From: Streptomyces sp. NBC_00708
Lineage (GTDB): Bacteria; Actinomycetota; Actinomycetes; Streptomycetales; Streptomycetaceae
Direction: 5' to 3'
NCBI GenBank assembly: GCA_036226585.1
Contig: CP108997.1
Location: 5,704,001 to 5,768,000 of the forward strand
DNA: 64,000 nt
Positions 15,517 to 23,278 of this stretch are shown here, piece after piece (positions within the stretch are counted from its first letter, which is position 1; every line of letters starts with the position of its first letter). The notes below the pieces were generated by a model. It was not told the origin of the DNA. It did not search any database and saw only the letters and a list, made by a program, of their open reading frames with translations. The position numbers were made by a program, and so were the translations under genes.

Positions 15517-17664
15517 TCAGCGCTCCGCGCTGTGGGGGACCTGAGCCACGACGCCGGAAGGAACCTTGGTCCGGGGTGCGGTAGCCGTCGGCGCGCCGGT
15601 CACGGCAGGTGTCCGGTACGGTCCGTCCGTTGTGGCCGGCGCATCCGCGGACGTGGGGAGGTCCAGGGTGTAGGGCAGGACGCCGGCCGCGGCCCAGCCG
15701 GAGACCCGGCCGGCGTAGGAGGACCCGAAGGCGCTGCCGCCGTGCCGGGTGCCGGCGGGCATGGTGGCCGTGATCGCCACGCCTTCGGGCGCCTGTACGG
15801 TCACGCTGTCGCCGATGCGGTAGGCGGTGACCTGGCCCGCGTCGACGGCGGCCCGCCAGGCGGTACGGCGCTGCATCTCGGTGCCGATGTCCTTCATACG
15901 GAGGTTCACGACGGGGGTGTCGGCGGTGAACAGGTCGTCGTAGCCGTCGAGTACACCGTCGAGCACCGGATAGGCGATGCGGTCCTCGGAGAGGTTCGCC
16001 TGGTGGATGAAGTGGGGTCTGGGATCGTTGGAGAGGACGTGCCCCAGTGCGATCCGGGTCTCCAGCGGGACGATGTAGTCGGTGTAGCCGGTGGCGACGT
16101 CCAGCGGCGCGGCCAGGCAGGTGGTGGTGGCGGGGTTGTCCTCGCAGACCCCGCTGCCGCCCTGGGCACGGCTGGTGTAGAGCCAGTTGTACTCGTCCAC
16201 CTGTTCGGTCGCCCGCCCGGCGTTGTAGAAGATGTTCATCGGGTAGCGGGAGATGGTCGTGGCGGGCCCGACCTGGCGTTGCACGGGGTCACGGGAGTTG
16301 TCCGAGCCCAGCCACTGGATGCCCGTGTCGGCGAGGGCGAGTGCCAGGTTGGGGTTGTCCACCGGCTGCTGCGGGGTCACCTTCAGTCCGGAGTGCTCGC
16401 CGGTGACCAACTCCCCCTGGATGAGCGGAAGTCCGGCGGCCACGCCCCATGCCTGGTTGGTCGCGATCTCGTCGACGATTTCGTTCCGGCTGACCCACCG
16501 GGTGGATCCGTCCGTGTTCGTCGCGCACTTCCACGGCACCACGCTGATGTCCTGCACGCAGCCCAGGAAGGCGTGGGTGTAGGTGTGGTTGATCCAGCGG
16601 AATCGGCCGCGGTCGGCGATGAGCTTGTCGGCGAGCAGGTCCTGACCGCCGTTGTCCTCGCGGTGGTCGGCGCTGCCGGAGGCGTTGTAGGCCAGGTCGA
16701 AGGTGAAGTCATGGCTGTTCTGCCAGCCGATGGCGTGATCGACGTCGGCCGGGACCATGCGGACCGGGTCCGGGGTGCCCGCGCCCGGCTGGCAGTCCAC
16801 GTCTCCGGGTGTGCAGTTGAGAACGGTGTCCCAGCGGTCGTCGGCCGCGAAGACGTCGTCGACGTGGACCGCGAAGTAGTTGCGGTCGGCGCCGAGGTGC
16901 ACGCCGCCGGTCATCCACTCCACGATGCCCCGGGCCAGCAGCCGGTACTGCTGCTGGTACCGGTTGTAGACGAAGGTGACGACGAGCTCGCGCCGTCCGT
17001 CGTGCCGGTACTCGCCCACCAGGGAGCCCTTGGCCGTGCTGCCCGGGATGGTGGCCTGGACGTACGGGGTGAAGTCGGCGCCCGTCACCGGTGTCGAGAG
17101 GTAGGCGTAGGACTCGCCCACGGTGGGGGAGTTGTCCTCGAACGGAACCGTGCCCTCCAGGTAGCGGAAGGGCCCGGCCTTGCCGGCCTGCGTCACCTCG
17201 GCCGGCACCCCGTCGACGCTGCCCGCGTAGCCCGTGCCGACCGCCGCGTTGAGCCCCACCTGCGGACGGGCGTAGGTGTAGGCGTCGACCTGGGGGATCG
17301 AGTACGCCTGCTCGTAGGCCACGAGGGCCGCCATCTCGGCGGAGCCCGTGGGGAACGGGTTGTCGTTGGGCAGGACCACGGCCTGGTACTTGGCTCGCGG
17401 TCGGCCGTCGACGGTATCGGCGAGGAAGCCCGCGTCGATCGCGGCGCGGCCCGAGTCGTTCAGATCGACCTCGGTGTACGGCGTTCCGGCGTTCTCCAGT
17501 TCGGCGGCGATGGCGTCGGTGGACGGCCCCCCGTCGGATACGACGAGCACGCGCAGATCGACGCGCGGTACCGGATCGTCCGCCTGGGCGGTGGCAACGG
17601 GTAACCCGATGGTCGCCATCAGTGTGCCCACGACGAGCGCGGTGGTGCGAATGGTCCGCTTCAT
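15517..17664 (-). CDS. secreted Agd3-like (CE18) polysaccharide deacetylase
   Basis: 715 residues from the ATG at 17664, with GGAGGG upstream. Residues 1-28 are a Sec signal peptide (ending ATAQA-DD). A Rossmann-like region (40-250; RVLVVSDGGPSTDAIAAEL) precedes a deacetylase barrel with the metal-ligand motifs HVDDVF (Asp269/270) and NHTYTH (His360, His364). The C-terminus is beta-rich. This architecture matches the Aspergillus galactosaminogalactan deacetylase Agd3 (CE18) more than classic NodB enzymes. It would partly deacetylate a GalNAc polymer outside the cell, giving cationic GalN. It is the first gene of the operon and may be expressed separately, given the hairpin after it. Confidence 0.82.
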   Translation of the reverse strand: MKRTIRTTALVVGTLMATIGLPVATAQADDPVPRVDLRVLVVSDGGPSTDAIAAELENAGTPYTEVDLNDSGRAAIDAGFLADTVDGRPRAKYQAVVLPNDNPFPTGSAEMAALVAYEQAYSIPQVDAYTYARPQVGLNAAVGTGYAGSVDGVPAEVTQAGKAGPFRYLEGTVPFEDNSPTVGESYAYLSTPVTGADFTPYVQATIPGSTAKGSLVGEYRHDGRRELVVTFVYNRYQQQYRLLARGIVEWMTGGVHLGADRNYFAVHVDDVFAADDRWDTVLNCTPGDVDCQPGAGTPDPVRMVPADVDHAIGWQNSHDFTFDLAYNASGSADHREDNGGQDLLADKLIADRGRFRWINHTYTHAFLGCVQDISVVPWKCATNTDGSTRWVSRNEIVDEIATNQAWGVAAGLPLIQGELVTGEHSGLKVTPQQPVDNPNLALALADTGIQWLGSDNSRDPVQRQVGPATTISRYPMNIFYNAGRATEQVDEYNWLYTSRAQGGSGVCEDNPATTTCLAAPLDVATGYTDYIVPLETRIALGHVLSNDPRPHFIHQANLSEDRIAYPVLDGVLDGYDDLFTADTPVVNLRMKDIGTEMQRRTAWRAAVDAGQVTAYRIGDSVTVQAPEGVAITATMPAGTRHGGSAFGSSYAGRVSGWAAAGVLPYTLDLPTSADAPATTDGPYRTPAVTGAPTATAPRTKVPSGVVAQVPHSAER

Positions 17665-18081
17665 GCGGTGGAAATCCCTCCCCAGGGCAGGGGAGGTCGG
17701 GCTCCTGTCGGAGCCTGCTCTACCCCCATGACCGTGCCGCCGCCCCTTTGAGGCGCCGGTCGTTGACGCATCCGTCGAGTCACATGATGGGGTCCATGTG
17801 GAGTTTTTGTGTGACCAACAGGAAACTTGACGGAAAAGCATATGTCTCAATCAATCCGACAAGGTGTTCGCCTTCGTCGGCTGTGGCGCTCCCGGCCCTG
17901 GGTGCGGGGGTGGGTGCCGCCAATGGACTAGACCAAAATGGCCACGCGAGATGGAGCTGGATCAAGTCACTGCCGGACGCCATGCCGACGGCGGCCGGCG
18001 TGGAGCAGGGGCCGGCCGCCGCCGTCCATGAGGTCCCCGCTCAGTGGGGGCATGCACGGTGCGGGATGTGCGGGGGTGCGG
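17665..18081. promoter_or_regulatory. 417-bp upstream region of the exopolysaccharide operon
   Basis: Non-coding, and less GC-rich than its surroundings around 17800-17870. It holds an inverted repeat CACATG-N8-CATGTG at 17781-17800 and a DasR-like site at 17924-17935. I could not settle on a -35/-10 pair for the minus strand. It must also contain the 3' end of the transcript from the gene ending at 18082. Confidence 0.6.
17924..17935. promoter_or_regulatory. candidate DasR-responsive element upstream of the deacetylase operon
   Basis: TGGACTAGACCA differs from the DasR core TGGTCTAGACCA at one base. With flanks, the 16-bp site matches the dre consensus A(C/G)TGGTCTAGACCA(C/G)T at 12 positions. 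It sits 260 bp upstream of the deacetylase start. DasR is a GntR-family regulator that responds to glucosamine-6-phosphate and controls chitin and GlcNAc genes. Confidence 0.5.
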
Positions 18082-18606
18082 TCACGCGCACAGCACGCGG
18101 GTCTCCGGCGTGTAGACCGGGCCGCCGCTGACGCTGGTGCTGTCGCTGAACTCTGCGTAGAAGTAGGAGTAGAAGCCGATGTTGCCGTTGCAGCCGGAGT
18201 CGGCGGCGACTTGCAGGGTCAGGGTGACGGTACGGCTCTGACCGGGCGGGATGGTGGTGCCGTAGTTGCCGCCGAGGTCCGCCGGCCCGACGCCGGAACA
18301 CGGGACGGCCCCCGCGGCCGTCTCCAGGCTGCACCCGGCGAAGCTGTACTTGAGGTCGGGGCGCTGGGTGGTCAGCCATGTCGGATCGATGGTCTGATAG
18401 ATGAACCAGATGTCGTACGTCTGGTTGTTCCTGATCGTCATCGACAGGTTCACCGTGCCGCCGGGCGTGGTGGTGGCCGCGTCGGTGCTGAACGACAGTT
18501 CGGCGGCCGGATCGGCGGCGCTCGCGGCAGGCGCCAGGCCGAAGAGCGAGAGGGCGACGGCGACGATTGCGGCGAGACCGAGGCGTCTCGTGCGAGTGAG
18601 TCTCAT
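18082..18606 (-). CDS. small secreted protein of unknown function
   Basis: 174 residues from the ATG at 18606. Residues 1-30 are a clear Sec signal peptide (RLTRTRRLGLAAIVAVALSLFGLAPAASA). The mature part looks like one immunoglobulin-like beta sandwich (TPGGTVNLSMTIRNNQTYDIWF ... PPGQSRTVTLTLQVAADSGCNG), a composition shared with DUF11/CARDB-type domains, and has four cysteines that could form two disulfides. No catalytic motif is seen. It lies upstream of the exopolysaccharide operon on the same strand, separated by 417 bp. Confidence 0.75.
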   Translation of the reverse strand: MRLTRTRRLGLAAIVAVALSLFGLAPAASAADPAAELSFSTDAATTTPGGTVNLSMTIRNNQTYDIWFIYQTIDPTWLTTQRPDLKYSFAGCSLETAAGAVPCSGVGPADLGGNYGTTIPPGQSRTVTLTLQVAADSGCNGNIGFYSYFYAEFSDSTSVSGGPVYTPETRVLCA

Positions 18607-18991
18607 GGCCCGGGAGGGTAGGCACGACCCGCGCGCACCGTCTGCACCCCGAGCCCCACCGTGTTCACGGTGTGGCCAAAAGCGACTGAATGGTGAAGGT
18701 CTTGTGCGGCCATCTTCACACAGTGTGCGAGAGGACCGTTCCTGCACGATAACGCCATGGTGCGGCGCGGTTGCGGAGAGTTGCCGTACGTGGTCCTGCC
18801 GGAGGTGACGGTCGCGCGGGCAATGGCGGGATCCGTTGGTAGCGAGCCGGCAGTGCCCGCCGGGCGAAGGCTCTTCTGCTGCAGGGACTGTCGGCTGAGG
18901 CGGTCCGGCGAGGGTAAGCCTCGCCTGACGCGGACCGGGCGGCCCCTCGGAGCCGTACGGCTGCATGTGGCTATGTGCGACGATCGTTCGA
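18607..18991. promoter_or_regulatory. 385-bp divergent intergenic region
   Basis: Lies between the divergent secreted-protein and Imm5-type genes and must hold both promoters. GTGAAG near 18690 and CTTCAC near 18712 form a loose inverted repeat. Short frames here have no ribosome site or recognisable product. I see no other structure. Confidence 0.4.
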
Positions 18992-19540
18992 ATGATCAGC
19001 GTGAGCGGGGACTTCGAGCTCTCTACGGGCGAGTTGCGAGCTGTGGCGCGGTACGCCGCCGAGGCGGCGCAGGGCGTTCTGACGATGTTCGAGGACGCCC
19101 ATCCCGGTGATGACCGGCCGCGTGCCGCGATCGACGCCGCGTGGGAGTTCGTCGACGGCGCGCCCCGGACCAGGCTTCAGCGCGTCGCCTCGATGAACGC
19201 GCACCGCGCGGCGAAGGACGCGGCCACCGAAGCCGCAAGGCTCGCAGCACAGGCGGCCGGCGACGCCGCATCCGCCGCCTACCTGCACCCGATCGCGAAG
19301 GCCCACCAGGTCGCCCACATCCTGCGCGCGGCGGCCAACGCGGCCCGCATCGCGGAGATCGAGGACCCCGGAGCGGGGGACCGGGCACTCGAAGGGGCCC
19401 GCGAACGAGCCACCCCCGTCCTGATCGACGTCCTCCGCCGCTACCCTCCCGCCCCCAACGGCAGGAGCCGCACCGCACAGCTCATGACAGCGCTGGACAC
19501 TGCGCTGCGAGGCGGAGTGGATCCAGCGCGCCTTGCGTGA
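18992..19540 (+). CDS. Imm5-family putative immunity protein
   Basis: 182 residues from the ATG at 18992; an ATG at 18965 would add nine poorly conserved residues. It is alpha-helical and very Ala-rich. Family hallmarks are ELSTGELRAVARYAAEAAQGVL, DRPRAAIDAAWEFVDG, RTRLQRVASMNAHRAAKDA and SAAYLHPIAKAHQVAHIL. Imm5 proteins are bioinformatically assigned antidotes in polymorphic-toxin loci. No toxin gene, WXG100 or T7SS gene lies nearby, so this copy is an orphan whose function may differ. Confidence 0.78.
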   Translation: MISVSGDFELSTGELRAVARYAAEAAQGVLTMFEDAHPGDDRPRAAIDAAWEFVDGAPRTRLQRVASMNAHRAAKDAATEAARLAAQAAGDAASAAYLHPIAKAHQVAHILRAAANAARIAEIEDPGAGDRALEGARERATPVLIDVLRRYPPAPNGRSRTAQLMTALDTALRGGVDPARLA

Positions 19541-19610
19541 GACACACGACGCCGGAGGGGTAGCAAGCCGTTCGCAAACCATTCGACGGCGTCTTCCTCA
19601 TGCCGCATAG

Positions 19611-19853
19611 TGGCGCGCTGAGCAGAATCGATCTCGGGGCGCCCTGTCAGAGCTGTGGTCGCGGCAGTGGCCGGCGCCGGAGGGCGACTCTCGGACGCGT
19701 TACGCGTATGCGGACCGGTGGGTTCGTTTTCACAGCCTTCCCGAGTCCAAACGCTATGCCGACGACGAAGCCCAGTACGCCGTGATACTCGACCGGCATC
19801 ACACGCTGCTGAGCGAACTGGGGCCGGACGACGAGGAGCGGCTCTCCGCGTAA
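19611..19853 (+). pseudogene. truncated DUF3885-like gene fragment
   Basis: A short open stretch (from a stop at 19608 to TAA at 19851) encodes a coherent fragment, LSELWSRQWPAPEGDSRTRY followed by YADRWVRFHSLPESKRYADD and AVILDRHHTLLSELG. This resembles the N-terminal half of DUF3885-type proteins. It has no start codon in frame and stops early. An ATG at 19600 leads into a different frame, which suggests a frameshift at the 5' end as well as loss of the 3' half. Confidence 0.5.
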
Positions 19854-19868
19854 CCCTTGGGCCTGTAG

Positions 19869-20324
19869 TCCCCCGCGGACCGCTCGGGCGTGCCGCAGTT
19901 CCACGACCGGCTGCCCACCCTCATGGGCGCGCTGCCCACCGCCGTGCTCGCCGACCCCGACCGGCTGCACGAACTCGGCGCCCATATCCTCCTGCTGGGC
20001 GTGGGCCACAACCGCAACTCCTTCCTGCACTACGCCGAGTCCCTGATAGCCAACCACCGCCGCAAGCTGCGCCGCTTCCCGTACGTCGTCGACGGCGAAC
20101 GGGTCTGGGTGGAAGTGCCGGACGTGGGCGACGACAACGGCCGGCACTTCCCGGGCGTCGGAGCGGAGGCGGAGGAAGCGGGACTGGTACGCGTCCGTGT
20201 GATCGGTGCCGCCGAGTGCCGCCTGATGGAGAGCCGCCCCTTCATCGAGTTCGCCGCCCGACGGCTCCGGGAGCGGTTGGCGGGGGAGGGACGCGGCGTC
20301 ACCGGGGGCGAAGCGGAGGCGTAG
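19869..20324 (+). pseudogene. 5'-truncated aminoglycoside 3-N-acetyltransferase-like fragment
   Basis: The frame is open only from 19869; the first possible start is a GTG at 19890, giving 144 residues. The sequence matches the C-terminal half of the AAC(3) family: LHELGAHILLLGVGHNRNSFLHYAE with the conserved HNRNxxLH and AE elements, then VDGERVWVEVPD and the CRLMESRPFIEFAA tail. The N-terminal half, including the region before HPxxS, is absent. It is directly next to another decayed fragment, so it is probably a pseudogene, although a short product could still be made. Confidence 0.6.
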
Positions 20325-20331
20325 CGGACGC

Positions 20332-21759
20332 TCAGCAGCTCACGCTGCCCCGCCGCAACGCGTGCCCGCCGTCGTTCGCGTCGTCCGACCAGTACACCGG
20401 CTTCGACCCCGCCACGCACTCGTCCGCGCCGGACAGCGCGAAGCCCTCGTTGTTGTAATTCGGCATGCCGGACGGGCGGTTGTACGCGGCGACCGTGGCG
20501 AACGCGCCCATCGCGTCGACCTTCAACGTGCGGTGCTGCCCGTCACAGGTGTCGTCGCAGACCGCCCAGAGGCGGGACGCCTGGGGCTCCCACTGGAGCT
20601 CCATCACGCCGGACATGCCGCTGCTGAAGGAGGCGACCCGGGTGTACGAACCGGAGTCGGCCAGGACGTAGCCGTACACCGTGCCGGTGCCCTCGACGCC
20701 GACGAAGAAGACCCCGCCGCTGTGGGCGGCGTAGTGCGCCGGATCGTACGCCGCGCCCGTCGACGCGTCCTTGAAGCCGGCGCCCGTCAGCGACGCGTCC
20801 GGGACCCAGGTGATCGCTTCGAGGCCCAGGTTGGAGCCGGTCGACGGGAGGTCCGAGGTGAGGTTCCACTCCTTGGTGGCCGTCAGCGACGAGCCCGAAC
20901 CGCTCACGTCGTACCGCAGCACGGACAGGCGGCTCGTGCCCGAGGCGTCCCCGTTGCGCTCGCTGGCGACGAAGATCCCGCCGCTCGTCGCGGTGACGCC
21001 CTCGCTGTCCGGGCTGCCGGAGCCGCCGGGGAAGCGGAGGGTCTTGCCGGAGGACCAGCCGTTCGCGGTGTCCGGCTTCCAGCCGGCGCCGTCCCGGACC
21101 AGGCGCCACAGCTTGCCGCTGTTCTGCGCCGCCCACAGCACACCGCCGTCCTGGTACAGGCCGCTCAGGTCCTCGCCGAACACGTTGGAGCCGTCCGCCG
21201 TGGCGACCGCGCCGCCCCCGGGCCACGCCACGGGCGTCGTGGTGTCCCCGCCGCCCCCGCCGCCGCAGGCGTTCGCCGCGCCCAGCGTCACCGAGGCCGC
21301 CTGCTTGAACGCACCGGTGCCGTCGGCGCAGCGCGACCAGGACGGGTCGGAGTGCTTGCTCCAGGAGAAGCCGTCCACCTGCGTCTTGCCGTCCGCGAGG
21401 TACAGCCGCGCCTCGTCCGCCGAGCCGAGCCCGAACGCGCCGCTCACGTCGAACGCCCGGAACCCGCCGGGCGCCAGCGTCGTCCCGGAGGCGATCTTGT
21501 ACGCGTGGTCCTTGTCGTCGTCCTTCAGCACCCACCCCGAGACGTCGACCGAGGCCGTGCCCTTGTTGTACAGCTCCACGGAGTCGTTGACGCCGCCGGT
21601 GGTCACCACCTCGTTGATACGCACGTCGTCGGCCGGGGCCGCGTGCGCCGCCGGCATCCCGGTCAGCGCACCGGCGGCCAGCAGCGGCGCGGCGACGAGG
21701 AAGCGGGCGAGAGCGCGGGGCCGCCGTGGGCGGAAGGTCGATGCGGTCACGGAATCCAT
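20332..21759 (-). CDS. secreted lamin-tail-domain protein with beta-propeller-like region
   Basis: 475 residues. Residues 1-41 are a long Sec signal (PRALARFLVAAPLLAAGALTGMPAAHA). A lamin-tail domain follows (DVRINEVVTTGGVNDSVELYNKG...DVSGWVLKDDD...HSDPSWSRC; about 45-165), then a Gly-rich linker. A repeat-rich region of about 300 residues (NVFGEDLSGLYQDGGVLWAAQNSGKLWRL ... SEGVTATSGGIFVASERN ... MELQWEPQASRLWAVCDDTCDG) resembles esterase-like or SdiA-regulated beta-propellers. Extracellular; the function is unknown. It ends eight bases from the AAC(3)-like fragment. Confidence 0.82.
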   Translation of the reverse strand: MDSVTASTFRPRRPRALARFLVAAPLLAAGALTGMPAAHAAPADDVRINEVVTTGGVNDSVELYNKGTASVDVSGWVLKDDDKDHAYKIASGTTLAPGGFRAFDVSGAFGLGSADEARLYLADGKTQVDGFSWSKHSDPSWSRCADGTGAFKQAASVTLGAANACGGGGGGDTTTPVAWPGGGAVATADGSNVFGEDLSGLYQDGGVLWAAQNSGKLWRLVRDGAGWKPDTANGWSSGKTLRFPGGSGSPDSEGVTATSGGIFVASERNGDASGTSRLSVLRYDVSGSGSSLTATKEWNLTSDLPSTGSNLGLEAITWVPDASLTGAGFKDASTGAAYDPAHYAAHSGGVFFVGVEGTGTVYGYVLADSGSYTRVASFSSGMSGVMELQWEPQASRLWAVCDDTCDGQHRTLKVDAMGAFATVAAYNRPSGMPNYNNEGFALSGADECVAGSKPVYWSDDANDGGHALRRGSVSC

Positions 21760-21891
21760 CCTGGGAGGTCGTCGTGGGGCGGGCGGCCCGACGCTCCCGG
21801 CCCCGCCCGAACGGGATACCTACCCCCGGGAGGACGGCTCGCGAACGCCGGGCAAATTCTGCGCCGCCCCCCACATCGGCGTCCGGATGCG

Positions 21892-21905
21892 TGAATGCGC
21901 TTCCA
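21892..21905. promoter_or_regulatory. LacI-type operator O1 (autoregulatory)
   Basis: TGAATGCGCTTCCA fits the LacI/GalR half-palindrome TGNAANCGNTTNCA except for one base. It lies 64 bp before the lacI-family start codon. The same core is found at 23233-23246 and 31120-31133, all next to genes of the same carbohydrate locus. Confidence 0.75.
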
Positions 21906-21968
21906 AACCGGCGCCCCGCATGTGGGAACATCTCGGGAACCACAGGGGAAGAGAGGTGACGCGGCGCG

Positions 21969-23030
21969 ATGAGTACTCCGACGGTGTACGACGTTGCCGA
22001 GCGGGCGGGGGTCTCCATCGCGACGGTGTCGCGGGTGTACCGCAACCCGGATTCGGTGCGCGGGGAGACCCGCGAACGCGTACTGGCCAGCGCACGCGAA
22101 CTCGGGTACGTGCCCAGCGGCAGCGCACGCGGACTCGCCAGCCGCAGCACCGGCGTACTCGGCCTGTGCTACCCGGACTTCCACGACGCGGAGGCCGACA
22201 GCGCGACCGCGTCCGACCCCGGCGAGGTGACCCTCTACTCCGACGAGGTCATACGGGGCATGGAGCGGGCCGCGAGGCGCCACGGCTACGCGCTGCTCAT
22301 CGCCTCCTCGCACGCCGACGAGGCCGGCGCCCGGCTCACCGAGGTCGCGGGCCGGGTCGACGGGCTCGCCGTGCTCGCCCAGGCCGTGCCGGACGAGGTC
22401 CTGGACATGGTGGCGAGGCGGGTGCCCGTCGTGGTGCTCGCGGGGGAGCCGTACGACGGTCTGGATCATGTGAAGGTGGCCAACTTCGACGGCCAGTTGC
22501 AGATCACCAGGCACCTGCTCAGCGCCCACCGGCTGCGCCGGCTCGCCTTCGTCGGCGGGCCCGCGGACTCCCCGGACGGCGAGGCCCGGTTCCTCGGATA
22601 CCAGGCCGCGCACCTCGAAGCCGGCCTCCCGCTCCCCGCCGAACCCGACCTGCGGGGCGACCTCACCCAGGCCGCCGGGCGCCAGGCGGTGGAGGCCCTT
22701 TTCGGGGCGTCCGCGAAGGGGCCGCGGCCCCAGGGTCTGGTGTTCGCCAACGACCAGATGGCCGTGGGTGCGCTGCACGCCCTGCAGGAGCGGGGCATCG
22801 ACGTGCCCGGCGACATCGCCGTGACCGGGTTCGACGGCATCCCCCTCAGCCGCCTGGTCCGGCCGACGCTCACCACGGTCCTGCAGCCCATGGGGCGGCT
22901 CGGCGTGGAGGCGGTCGAACTGCTCGTGGCGCGGCTCGCCGAGCGCGACAGAGCGCCGGAAGCGAGACTTCTGCCCGTCGCGGCGGTCCTGCGCGAGAGC
23001 TGCGGCTGCCCGGCGGGCACGGGGGCGTAG
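21969..23030 (+). CDS. LacI-family transcriptional regulator of the sulfatase/GH locus
   Basis: 353 residues. The N-terminal helix-turn-helix and hinge (TVYDVAERAGVSIATVSRVY; about 3-60) are classic LacI, including the hinge stretch SGSARGLASRSTGVLG. The periplasmic-binding-like domain carries FVGGPADSPDG, FANDQMAVGAL and DIAVTGFDGIPLSRLVRPTLTTV, which bind a sugar effector. An operator lies just upstream of its own gene, and matching operators precede the downstream transporter operon and the GH3 gene. It is therefore likely a local repressor and self-regulator. Confidence 0.92.
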   Translation: MSTPTVYDVAERAGVSIATVSRVYRNPDSVRGETRERVLASARELGYVPSGSARGLASRSTGVLGLCYPDFHDAEADSATASDPGEVTLYSDEVIRGMERAARRHGYALLIASSHADEAGARLTEVAGRVDGLAVLAQAVPDEVLDMVARRVPVVVLAGEPYDGLDHVKVANFDGQLQITRHLLSAHRLRRLAFVGGPADSPDGEARFLGYQAAHLEAGLPLPAEPDLRGDLTQAAGRQAVEALFGASAKGPRPQGLVFANDQMAVGALHALQERGIDVPGDIAVTGFDGIPLSRLVRPTLTTVLQPMGRLGVEAVELLVARLAERDRAPEARLLPVAAVLRESCGCPAGTGA

Positions 23031-23058
23031 GGCCGGGCACGGGCGCGTAGGGCCGGGC
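23019..23058. repeat. 20-bp tandem duplication across the lacI stop codon
   Basis: Two adjacent 20-base units (ACGGGGGCGTAGGGCCGGGC and ACGGGCGCGTAGGGCCGGGC) differ at one base. The first contains the TAG stop of the regulator gene; the second holds a repeated TAG. It looks like a recent replication-slippage duplication. Confidence 0.85.
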
Positions 23059-23232
23059 AGGGACCGCGGGCGCGCCAGGACGCCCCGGACCGCCCGCCTG
23101 CCCGGACCGCCCGCCCGGACCCGGGAGCCCCGCGCCCGCCCCCGTAACACCCCGGTCAACCCCGGCACCGCTCACGTTACGCAAGCGTTACCCCATCCCC
23201 CTTGAGTGATTCTGACCCGTGTCGCAGAGTTC

Positions 23233-23259
23233 TGTATGCGCTTTCAGATAGCGCATACA
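23233..23259. promoter_or_regulatory. LacI-type operator O2 with perfect inverted repeat
   Basis: TGTATGCGCT (23233-23242) and AGCGCATACA (23250-23259) are exact inverted arms around TTCAGAT. Within them TGTATGCGCTTTCA matches the operators at 21892 and 31120. The site is only 20 bp before the binding-protein start codon and close to its ribosome site, so bound repressor would block transcription. Confidence 0.82.
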
Positions 23260-23278
23260 CAGCTCGAGGAGGAGCTCC

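Noticed and set aside
13726..17604. Very long plus-strand open frame (about 1290 codons) antisense to the deacetylase and pelF-like genes
   Set aside because: It is Arg/Gly-rich with no domain, and the minus-strand genes there have clear motifs, starts and coupling. It arises from high-GC codon use.
8189..17664. A full Pel system with PelD/PelE and outer-membrane parts
   Set aside because: No GAF/GGDEF-like PelD, TPR PelE or porin is encoded here; only PelA-, PelF- and possibly PelG-type functions are present.
17821..17870. TTGACG-based plus-strand promoter
   Set aside because: No gene follows on the plus strand, and no matching -10 is at proper spacing.
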